Source: an uncultured Clostridia bacterium (GTDB taxonomy: Bacteria; Bacillota; Clostridia; Peptostreptococcales; Anaerovoracaceae). From it: 64,000 bases of DNA. The number at the start of each line of letters is the position of its first letter. Positions within the stretch are counted from its first letter, which is position 1. Positions 9,694 to 16,683 of this stretch are shown in pieces. Under the pieces are notes generated by a model, which was given only the letters and a program-made list of their open reading frames with translations, had not been told where the DNA came from and made no database searches. The position numbers and the translations under genes are program-made. Location: assembly GCA_944386595.1 (NCBI GenBank), contig CALXBQ010000001.1:1-64000 (forward strand), written 5' to 3'.

Positions 9694-9727
9694 ATCATTA
9701 TCGTTTCTTATCTTTGATTAACCCTGA

Positions 9728-10060
9728 TTAACGATGTCCTCGTATGAAATCCCACAGTGTATCAGTATTCTGCCGTTTATACACTATCGTAAGTATCTCA
9801 ACCGTTTGATTATCTTTATCTACACTAAACAGGATTATATAGTTGCCAACCGGTAGAAACCGTATTCCCTTACTATACCAGGGTTCTCAGTTATATCTGG
9901 CGCAACGCTCCGACATATCGTTCAGACTTTTTATTTTGAAAGTGATGTGTCCGATTAGCTTTTTCGCTGCACTTTCTGATTTTAATGTTTCAGCTATGTA
10001 GCTATATATAATATTTAAGTCAGCATATGCCCTATCGGATACTTGGACTCGAAAAATCAT
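9728..10060 (-). pseudogene. RelE/ParE-type toxin interrupted by an in-frame TGA
   Basis: The ATG at 10060 overlaps the antitoxin stop as ATGA. The first 57 codons read like a RelE/ParE plasmid-stabilisation toxin: MIFRVQVSDRAYADL, then a YIAETL helix and SLNDMSERC. Codon 58 is TGA (9887-9889), after which the same frame continues for 52 codons with the normal family C-terminus, EPWYSKGIRFLPVGNY and an ILTIVYKRQN strand, to a TAA at 9728. The residues on both sides of the stop are those expected in an intact toxin, so this is a single nonsense change and not a frameshift. A toxin truncated before its C-terminal beta strands should be inactive. Sequencing error or suppression cannot be excluded from the sequence alone. 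Confidence 0.82.
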
Positions 10061-10362
10061 AAACTGTCTCTCCTGTTAAATTCCGCTATGATATCGTCAA
10101 TATCGTGAACACGCCCAGCTTTTACGTCCGCTATTCCCTGTGCAATCCTTGCATCCAGTTCAGCTTCCGACATCGCATCTATGTCAAGAGGATGCTCGTC
10201 AGGAATTTTAAGGTCAAACGGGATTCCGTGTTGCAATACAATTTGTCTGTAAAGCATATTTACAACAGTCGATGCCGGAATTTCAAGTTTGGCTAAAATA
10301 TCTTCTGCCTGAGCCTTCAATTCCGGATCCATCCTCACAATTACGCTTGCTGTTTTTGCCAT
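10057..10362 (-). CDS. RelB/DinJ-family antitoxin
   Basis: 101 residues starting MAKTASVIVRMDPELKAQAEDIL, a ribbon-helix-helix N-terminus of the RelB/DinJ type (strand, two helices), followed by a region that includes HGIPFDL, a family hallmark, and an acidic C-terminus expected to wrap the toxin. The start at 10362 is favoured over the upstream in-frame ATG because AAGGAG lies 8 bases before it. It is first in a two-gene operon and overlaps the toxin start by four bases. RelB-type antitoxins normally repress their own promoter. Because the toxin is broken, this antitoxin may now be an orphan regulator or protect against related toxins (inference). Confidence 0.88.
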   Translation of the reverse strand: MAKTASVIVRMDPELKAQAEDILAKLEIPASTVVNMLYRQIVLQHGIPFDLKIPDEHPLDIDAMSEAELDARIAQGIADVKAGRVHDIDDIIAEFNRRDSL

Positions 10363-10511
10363 AATATACACTCCTTATTCAACGATGCAACTACTTAATC
10401 TTTTCCTAGATTGTATCACTTTGTATATATAATAGCAATATATTTGTATGGCATTATCCACCGACCCCGACCTCAGATCCGTTCCCGCTCCCTTCTTGCC
10501 CTACGTAAAAA

Positions 10512-10533
10512 GCCGCCCGGATTTCCGGGCGGC
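10512..10533 (-). terminator. intrinsic terminator of the UMF1 transporter operon
   Basis: Perfect 9-bp GC stem GCCGCCCGG/CCGGGCGGC with loop ATTT, followed on the minus strand by TTTTTACG. Confidence 0.88.
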
Positions 10534-10644
10534 CTCTGCACGCTTTTTCACATTTTGAATTATATCACAGGAAAATTTTCCCTGCAATACCTGTTTTTTT
10601 ATTTTTTCTAAATTTTATACCGAAAAATGCCGTTTTGCGCGCTT

Positions 10645-11886
10645 CTACACGCTTTTCGGAGTCTTGTCGGCCTTTCCGAATACGAAGAAGCCTATGAGGA
10701 ACATAAGGGACAGAGCTCCTACTCCGATGTTGGCGCTTCCCGTCTGCTGGCTTATGAAGGAGACCAGCAGGGTTCCCGCAAAGGACGCTCCCTTTCCGCA
10801 GATGTCGTAAACGCCGAAGTACTCGCCGGATTTTTCAGGCGGAATGATTTTGGCGTAATATGACCTTGAGATTGCCTGGATAGCTCCTTGGAAGAGTCCC
10901 ACGCAGACCGCCAGAATCCAAAACTGCCACTGGTGAGCCAGCGTAGTCGCGTAGAGTGCGATGAGAAAATACGCGAATATGCACACTTTGATCAGGCTTC
11001 CCGACTTATATTTCCCCGAAATTCTTCCGAATATGAGAGCCGCAGGAAACGCCACTATCTGAGTAACCAGAAGAGCCAGGAGAAGTCCCGTCGTGTCCAG
11101 CCCCAGAGACGTTCCGTAGGCGGTAGCCATGTCTATTATCGTATATACTCCGTCTATGAAGAAGAAGAAAGCTATGAGGAATAGTCCGGCTTTCCTGTTG
11201 TTCTTAAGCTCGGAGAATATGTGGCCCAGCCTGGAAAACGAGCGGCTTACAACGTGATCCGTCTTGGGCTGGTAGTTGACCTGTCTGTAGCTTTTGAGAA
11301 GAGGAAGGGTCATGAGTACCCACCATACGGCTACGAGGAGGAATGCAATTCCCATTGCCAGGTTCATGGTAATGCCGATTTTGTCGTAGAAGAGCACTAG
11401 CAGAAGGCTTAATATAAACGGCACGCAGGAACCGATGTATCCCCACGCATATCCCCTTGCGGAAACCTCGTCCATTCTCTCGTGGTCCGTCACATCGGGA
11501 AGCATGGAGTCGTATACCACCAGGCTGAGAGAGTATGCGGATTTTGCGAGAACGAAGAGAATCAGAAACCACATCCACGACTGCATAAAGCCCAGGGCAA
11601 CGCAGCCCAGAGCCCCTATGAGGAGCGTCCCGAGGAATATCTTCTTTCGCCAGCCCATAAAGTCGGTTACGGTTCCCATGGTCGGGCCTAAAATCGCCAC
11701 TATTATGGTGGACACCGACGTCGCGTATCCCCAGTATGCCAGGTAATCCACGTCGGAGATTCCGGCGCTTTCCGCAAGGTAGTTGAAGTATATAGGCATT
11801 ATGGTCGTCACCAGCAGGGTGAACGCCGAGTTTCCCACATCGTAGAGCACCCATTTCTTCTCGAGAGAATTCAGCTTAAACTTCAT
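10645..11886 (-). CDS. MFS permease of the UMF1 (Atg22-like) family
   Basis: Integral membrane protein of 413 residues with about 12 hydrophobic segments. The N-terminus LEKKWVLYDVGNSAFTLLV and the following MPIYFNYLAESAG, and the loop DFMGWRKKIF, match the UMF1 branch of the major facilitator superfamily, which is similar to the yeast vacuolar effluxer Atg22. SMLPDVTDHERMDEVSARGY after the fourth helix is another family mark. The substrate is not known for bacterial members. The start overlaps the end of the upstream phospholipase-C-like gene by 11 bases, so the two are likely co-translated. Confidence 0.85.
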   Translation of the reverse strand: MKFKLNSLEKKWVLYDVGNSAFTLLVTTIMPIYFNYLAESAGISDVDYLAYWGYATSVSTIIVAILGPTMGTVTDFMGWRKKIFLGTLLIGALGCVALGFMQSWMWFLILFVLAKSAYSLSLVVYDSMLPDVTDHERMDEVSARGYAWGYIGSCVPFILSLLLVLFYDKIGITMNLAMGIAFLLVAVWWVLMTLPLLKSYRQVNYQPKTDHVVSRSFSRLGHIFSELKNNRKAGLFLIAFFFFIDGVYTIIDMATAYGTSLGLDTTGLLLALLVTQIVAFPAALIFGRISGKYKSGSLIKVCIFAYFLIALYATTLAHQWQFWILAVCVGLFQGAIQAISRSYYAKIIPPEKSGEYFGVYDICGKGASFAGTLLVSFISQQTGSANIGVGALSLMFLIGFFVFGKADKTPKSV

Positions 11887-12733
11887 ACGTCTTTTCCTCC
11901 TCTAAAGCGCAGACTTTTATGTCACGCCAGTTTTCGCCGGGTCCGAAGGTCTCGCCGAACCACGGGTCAAGGTCGTTTTCCCCTTTCAGATACCCGAGAT
12001 AGTTTTCGGAAAGTCTTACGGCAAGGTCGACCGCTTTTTTGTCCATAAGCTTTGAAAGTCTGAGGCAGCTGTCGGCGCATTCCGGCGCAGGCTCGCTGTT
12101 TAAGATCATATAGCGCATCGGGTTGAACTTTCCCGCGGCCTTAAGCCCCGCAAAAAGTATGCTCCTTTTGACCTTTCCCGGCGCAACGAGAACGTCCGAG
12201 TAAAAAGCCATTGATTTAATCGCCTTGTACGCGTCGGCTGCGGAAATTCCGTCAAAACACTTTGATATGACAAAGGCGTTTTCCTTCGTCGCCGCTATGG
12301 TCCGCGACGTGCGGTAGCTCAAAGGATCCAGCCCTTCCTTTTCCAGGAGATACCTGTCGAACTCCGCTTCTATCTCCGTGTGGCACACCCCGTCCGTCTC
12401 TATCTTTTTCTCTATGTACCCGTGGCATGTGCTGTCAAGGGCAAAGTGGCAGATGAACCCGAGAAGGTAAGGCAGCATGGCCTCATCTTTTCCGCAGCTT
12501 TCGTATCTTTCCGCCGCTCCCCTGAAGAACTCCGCCGCCGGCCGGTCGTGCATACCGTATCCGTAGCCGTTCACCCTGTTCTTCCCAAGAGGTTTATAAT
12601 AGAACAAAATGTCCGGCCCCTGAAGTCCTATGAGGTATAGCTCTCTGTTTTTGTTTATAATGTCCCTGGCGCTCTTCGGCAGGGCCTTGAAGACTTTGCC
12701 GCCAAAGTGGTAGTGGGCGTACATTGAAGGCAT
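11876..12733 (-). CDS. zinc-dependent phospholipase C-like protein
   Basis: 285 residues of the zinc-dependent phospholipase C fold (alpha-toxin/PC-PLC superfamily), cytoplasmic form. Candidate metal ligands follow the family pattern: H7/H9 in YAHYHFGG, D41 in GLQGPDILFYY, H97-x3-D101 in CHFALDSTCH, H105, then H119-x3-E123 in CHTEIEAEFD. No signal peptide is seen, unlike secreted clostridial alpha-toxins, so a role in virulence should not be assumed. Many anaerobic Firmicutes carry this intracellular paralogue with no assigned substrate. Preceded by AAAAGGAGGAGG and joined to the downstream UMF1 gene by an 11-base overlap. Confidence 0.78.
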   Translation of the reverse strand: MPSMYAHYHFGGKVFKALPKSARDIINKNRELYLIGLQGPDILFYYKPLGKNRVNGYGYGMHDRPAAEFFRGAAERYESCGKDEAMLPYLLGFICHFALDSTCHGYIEKKIETDGVCHTEIEAEFDRYLLEKEGLDPLSYRTSRTIAATKENAFVISKCFDGISAADAYKAIKSMAFYSDVLVAPGKVKRSILFAGLKAAGKFNPMRYMILNSEPAPECADSCLRLSKLMDKKAVDLAVRLSENYLGYLKGENDLDPWFGETFGPGENWRDIKVCALEEEKTYEV

Positions 12734-12824
12734 ATGAACCTCCTCCTTTTGAAGTAATATCCTTAATATGTTATCACGGAACCGTTAAAAGCTCCGACTG
12801 TTACAGTTTAAATGTATGTTAAAT

Positions 12825-14138
12825 TTATTTCAAGGATTTTAAGTAAAATTTCTTCAATATTCCGTAGCAGAGAGGCGTCAGGTAAAGGAGGAACGCGTAC
12901 GGAATGGCCGTAATATCGGCCTGCATAAACTCCAGGGGTACCGTGCACGCTATGGTCCACGGGACAAAAGGAGCAAGTATGATTACGGAGTTTTCCATAT
13001 CTATGGCAAGCTCGGTCTTTGATGCGCCCTCCTCCTCATAGGTTTTCTTTAGGAGATCCGAGCACATTATGGTGGCGATGGTCTGGTTGCAGAACACGCA
13101 GAGAGTCAGAAGAGACGTCAGAGTCATGACGAAAAATCTGCCCGTTTTGCTCGAAACGGCCGACGCCATATGCTGCAAAGGCTTCAGCATTTCCGTACCC
13201 GAAAAAATCCCCGAATACATACAGGAGATTCCCACTATGACCACAACCTCTATCATGGAGATGAGGCCGCCGCCGTTCATAATCTCTCCCAGCTCGCCTC
13301 CCGTCTCGTATCCTCTTATCATGGCGAGGAAAACGTCCCCCGCGGCCTCGCGCTGAACGAGGAGGCTCACCCCCATTCCGGCTATTATCGAAGCTATGAG
13401 GGAATTTATAACGCTGACCTTAAGCAGCGGAAGAATTATTATCAGCGCCGCAGGCAGGGCGCACCACGGCGAAATGCTGAACTCTCCCGTCAGAACCTCC
13501 TTGAAGGAGTCGTCCACCCTCGATATCGGATTATTAAAGGAAAATACGCAGTAGATGATAAACGTGATGAGAAGAGCCGGCGCGACGGTCTTAAGCATGA
13601 TCCTCACGTTTTTCAGCATATCCGTATGGGTGACTCCCGCCACGACCACCGCGCTTGAGGCCACCGGCGAGTTTCTGTCGCCGAAGTACACGCCGCTCAT
13701 GATTACCCCTGCGGTCAGCGCCTCGTTTACGCCTCCGCTCCTGGCAAGAGCCATAAATATTACTCCCACCGTACCCGCAACGCCAAAGGACGTTCCGAGA
13801 GCGTATGACATTATGCAGCACAGGAGAAATGTGATAATCAAAAACAGGTTCGGAGTGATGACCTCCATTCCGTAATATACGAAAAAGCTTATGGTGCCCG
13901 AGCTGCGCCAAACCCCGGTAACAAGCCCGATTATGGCCATTACTATGACCACAATGACCGCATCTTTAAGTCCGGCCCTGCACATGGAGACGATCTCGGA
14001 AAACCCGAAGCCCCGCCTCATTCCGGTTACCGCAAAACACACCAGCCCTATCCCAAGAGCTATAACCATCGTATGCCCGGTAATCAGGCACCCTATCATT
14101 GCCAAAATAAAAATCAGAAAGCTGACGATCAGCCCCAT
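12825..14138 (-). CDS. nhaC: Na+/H+ antiporter, NhaC family
   Basis: 437-residue polytopic antiporter. The start MGLIVSFLIFILAM at 14138 has GGGGAGG eight bases upstream; an open frame extends back to 14270 through the tandem repeat array but lacks a ribosome binding site and is basic, unlike NhaC. Segments GTSFGVAGTVGVIFMAL and GVYFGDRNSPVASSA carry the conserved half-membrane motifs of the family, and NQTIATIMCSDL lies in the second repeat. NhaC proteins exchange external H+ or substrate for internal Na+; a substrate such as malate/lactate cannot be read from sequence. A second NhaC gene lies at 59168. Confidence 0.85.
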   Translation of the reverse strand: MGLIVSFLIFILAMIGCLITGHTMVIALGIGLVCFAVTGMRRGFGFSEIVSMCRAGLKDAVIVVIVMAIIGLVTGVWRSSGTISFFVYYGMEVITPNLFLIITFLLCCIMSYALGTSFGVAGTVGVIFMALARSGGVNEALTAGVIMSGVYFGDRNSPVASSAVVVAGVTHTDMLKNVRIMLKTVAPALLITFIIYCVFSFNNPISRVDDSFKEVLTGEFSISPWCALPAALIIILPLLKVSVINSLIASIIAGMGVSLLVQREAAGDVFLAMIRGYETGGELGEIMNGGGLISMIEVVVIVGISCMYSGIFSGTEMLKPLQHMASAVSSKTGRFFVMTLTSLLTLCVFCNQTIATIMCSDLLKKTYEEEGASKTELAIDMENSVIILAPFVPWTIACTVPLEFMQADITAIPYAFLLYLTPLCYGILKKFYLKSLK

Positions 14139-14214
14139 ATTCCTTACCTCCCCGCTCTGATTCGTGATTGCCCGGCCCGCGGCGCGCAGGTCACGCCTCT
14201 TTCGGCGGTCCGCC

Positions 14215-14357
14215 CTGTCTGCGCCGTATTGCCGCACGGTGTTGTCCTCTTTGTCCGCGTATTGCCGCACAGCGTCGTCCGCCTTGTCAGCGCTGTATTG
14301 CCGCGCGGTGCCGTCTGCCCTGTCCGCGCCATATTGTGCCGCATGGTGTCGTCCGCC
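14215..14357. repeat. four imperfect tandem repeats of about 36 bp
   Basis: Units at 14215-14250, 14251-14283, 14284-14319 and 14320-14357, of 36, 33, 36 and 38 bp. Each has the core TATTG(N)CCGC followed by GGTGNNGTC or a close variant. GC-rich and located between the oppositely oriented nhaC and deoC genes (14139-14487), which otherwise hold only promoter sequence. Confidence 0.8.
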
Positions 14358-14487
14358 TTAGGCCGCCGACCTCACGTGCGCCGCCAACGATTATTATACC
14401 ATAAAGGCCTGTTTTATGTTATACTTATACAGTCTAAAACATACGGTTCCTGCAATGGGGACCGCAATATGAAAGGGGATAATTCCA

Positions 14488-15144
14488 ATGAAACCGTTAA
14501 ATAAATATTTTGATCACACTTTGTTAAAAGCGGAAGCCAGGCCGGCAGACATCGAAAAGCTGTGCGCCGAAGCCCGCGAGTACGACTTTTTTTCCGTTTG
14601 CGTAAACTCCTGTTACGTCGCCAAAGCCGCGGAGCTTCTCAAGGGCTCCGACGTCAAAATCGCAGCAGTCGTAGGTTTCCCTCTCGGAGCCTGCACCACC
14701 GCAACAAAAGCCTTTGAGACCGAGGAGGCCTGCAAAGCCGGCGCATCAGAAGTCGATATGGTTTTGAACGTGGGAATGCTGAAGGCAGGCGAAGACTCCT
14801 GCGTTGAGGAGGACATACGCGAAGTTGTTGACGCTGCCGGAAAATACGGCGCAACCGTGAAGGTGATTCTTGAGACATGCCTTCTCACCGACGAAGAAGT
14901 CGTCAAAGCCTGCAACCTCTCAAAATCCGCAGGCGCCCGTTTCGTGAAGACCTCCACCGGCTTCAGCACCGGCGGCGCAACGGTTCACCACGTGGCCCTT
15001 ATGAAAAAGACCGTGGGCGATTCCATGGAAGTTAAAGCCTCCGGTGGAATCAGAGACTATGAGACCGCCCGCGCAATGATAGACGCCGGCGCAGACAGAA
15101 TAGGCGCCAGCGCCACCGTCGCCATAATGAAGGAGGCAAAGTAG
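14488..15144 (+). CDS. deoC: deoxyribose-phosphate aldolase
   Basis: Splits 2-deoxyribose-5-phosphate to glyceraldehyde-3-phosphate and acetaldehyde in deoxynucleoside salvage. The 218-residue TIM barrel is full length for the short DeoC class. D90 in EVDMVLNVG, the Schiff-base K154 in RFVKTSTGF and K182 in VKASGGIRD are all present, as is the phosphate-binding GASA near the C-terminus. Start preceded by AAAGGGG eight bases away. Transcribed alone and divergently from nhaC; no nucleoside phosphorylase or phosphopentomutase is next to it. Confidence 0.96.
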   Translation: MKPLNKYFDHTLLKAEARPADIEKLCAEAREYDFFSVCVNSCYVAKAAELLKGSDVKIAAVVGFPLGACTTATKAFETEEACKAGASEVDMVLNVGMLKAGEDSCVEEDIREVVDAAGKYGATVKVILETCLLTDEEVVKACNLSKSAGARFVKTSTGFSTGGATVHHVALMKKTVGDSMEVKASGGIRDYETARAMIDAGADRIGASATVAIMKEAK

Positions 15145-15167
15145 CAAAACCTCCCTGTGGATAGCCT

Positions 15168-15244
15168 GTCGCCGCCGGCCATTATCCTTTTTACTTTAAG
15201 AAATTCGGTCGCCGTAGGCCATTATCCTTTTACCTTAAGAAATC
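15168..15244. repeat. two direct repeats of about 38 bp downstream of deoC
   Basis: Units 15168-15205 and 15208-15244 both run GTCGCCG..GGCCATTATCC, a T-run, then ACTTTAAGAAA or ACCTTAAGAAA. They sit at the 5' edge of repeat copy B and share its TTATCC box. Confidence 0.7.
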
Positions 15245-15380
15245 ACTTTTTAGGATAACGAATTTAAACCTTTTTGCAGCAAATTTTCATTATAGGTATA
15301 AATCTCTCTGGTATGTGACCTTGAAATTATACCTGTTTTGCGGTTTTTGGCTGGAAAGGTTTAATTTCTTTATCCTTTTT
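15240..15380. repeat. palindromic AT-rich repeat, copy B
   Basis: The most symmetrical member of the family seen at 1636 and 16410. Outer arms 15252-15274 and 15355-15376 are near-complementary over 22 bases, and inner arms AGGTATAA (15294-15301) and TTATACCT (15327-15334) are perfect. Between deoC and the PD-(D/E)XK-like gene no other feature is seen. Confidence 0.72.
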
Positions 15381-15559
15381 TTCTTTTTTGTCGAAAGCAG
15401 GAAAGTCGCAGTAGCATCGCAGCAGCGCCGTAGCAGCATCGCAAAGGCCCTTCGATTCAGTTGAAGAAATTCTTTTCATCAATGTTAAAATTTTGCTTGT
15501 AGTTTTTGCCATTTAGTGCTATGATTTCCTAAAGGCTGCATGTAACGAGGAGGTGTTCA

Positions 15560-16345
15560 ATGGATTTTATCTCAAACGCAAAGGACGAACTGATAAGAGT
15601 ACAGAAAATGAAAAGCAACATGGAACTGACCCTTGAAAATCTGCCCGAGGGCCGGCTCCACGCCATAAAGACCGGTGGCAGAATCTACTACTACCTCAGG
15701 GACGGATCGGAAACGGAAAAGTACATAGGAACGGAAGACAACGAGCTGGTCAAGCAACTGAAGGCGCGTAAGTTTACAGAGCGTTCGCTGTCGGCTGCGA
15801 AAAAAGACGAAAAGCTCCTGCTCAGGCTGATTGACGGCTATGAACCCCTGTCTCCGGAATTGATTATGAGCGCGATTCCGCAGACGTACCGGACCGAATC
15901 CGCGGATTACATAGAAGGTATTGACTTTGTTTCCGCAGAGGAATGGGCTAACGCTCCGTACCGCAAAAGCTGCAGCTATTTGAACCAGCTTACTCACATG
16001 ACCCTTAAGGGCGACCTGGTCAGATCAAAATCCGAGGCCATTATCGCCAATCTCCTTTTCTCAAAAAATATACCTTACAGATACGAGGAGGAAATCGAGA
16101 TCGGAGACAGAATCTTCACCCCGGACTTTATTGTGGCAGTTTCCAGAGAAGGCCGGGTCAAAATCCTTGAGCATGCCGGAATGATGTCAAATCGCGAATA
16201 TCGAAACGCCTTTGCCTGGAAGATAAGCCAGTATATCGCTTCCGGCTTCATGCCTTTAGATAATCTGTTCATTACCTACGACGATATGGACGGTAATATC
16301 AACACGAAGCTCATCGAAACGGTTATCGATACGTACTTTCTGTAG
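15560..16345 (+). CDS. PD-(D/E)XK-like nuclease-fold protein, paralogue 1
   Basis: 261-residue cytoplasmic protein. The C-terminal half has the spacing of a PD-(D/E)XK-type core: VRSKSEAIIANLLF (E159), IFTPDFIV (P188-D189), KILEHAGMM (E204-H205) and K221 in the next helix. The usual E-x-K is replaced by E-H, as in several repair- and phage-type branches, so catalysis is likely but not certain. The N-terminal 100 residues contain a YYYLRDGSETEKYI strand pair and a basic helix of unknown role. A paralogue of the same length lies at 32238-33029, sharing VRSKSE, YRYEEEIEIG, PDFIV, LEH and the TYDDxDGNxxTxLI C-terminus. Flanked by repeat copies B and C. Function unknown. Confidence 0.7.
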   Translation: MDFISNAKDELIRVQKMKSNMELTLENLPEGRLHAIKTGGRIYYYLRDGSETEKYIGTEDNELVKQLKARKFTERSLSAAKKDEKLLLRLIDGYEPLSPELIMSAIPQTYRTESADYIEGIDFVSAEEWANAPYRKSCSYLNQLTHMTLKGDLVRSKSEAIIANLLFSKNIPYRYEEEIEIGDRIFTPDFIVAVSREGRVKILEHAGMMSNREYRNAFAWKISQYIASGFMPLDNLFITYDDMDGNINTKLIETVIDTYFL

Positions 16346-16409
16346 TCTGAACTCAGTGTCCCGACCGCGGGCGCCTCGGCAGGAGTCTCGTTAGATGCTT
16401 CACGGCTTT

Positions 16410-16590
16410 CCTTTTTTCGTCAAAATCGCAATTTAGGATAAGAAAATTCAACCTGTACGCACAAAAAACACAAAACAGGTATAACGCAAGGGCCCGATTC
16501 GCCGCTTCTGTTATACCTGTTTTACAATATCTTCTCATATAGGTTGAAAATCGCTATACCTATTTTCGATTTTCGGCTGTAATAGGATAA
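16410..16590. repeat. palindromic AT-rich repeat, copy C
   Basis: Closest relative of copy A: shared CAAAATCGCAATTT, AAAATTCAACCT, CAGGTATAAC (16476-16485), GTTATACCTG (16510-16519, perfect complement) and AGGATAA (16584-16590). A second pair, TTCAACCT and AGGTTGAA, adds to the symmetry. No gene is seen in 16346-16683. Confidence 0.72.
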
Positions 16591-16683
16591 CCGTATCCCA
16601 TTACACCATCAACTACGTTGCCACGTACATTACCGCCGCAGCTGCCGGCCCGCTGACCTGCGCCGCCTGCAGCCGCACAGCCC

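Noticed and set aside
9887..9889. TGA in the toxin as a selenocysteine codon
   Set aside because: The position is not a catalytic Cys site in RelE/ParE proteins and no SECIS-like hairpin follows directly.
11204..11854. 216-codon frame MGALRCGKLGVHPAGDD.. on the same strand as the UMF1 gene
   Set aside because: A +1 frame shadow inside the transporter gene; the real frame carries all family motifs.
14144..14344. 66-codon frame with a 12-residue repeat in the tandem array
   Set aside because: Repeat units of 33 and 38 bp break the frame, and no start signal is present; the array is better seen as non-coding.
15327..15512. 61-codon minus-strand frame MAKTTSKIL..
   Set aside because: Lies partly inside repeat copy B, lacks a ribosome binding site and has a Lys-rich composition with no family.
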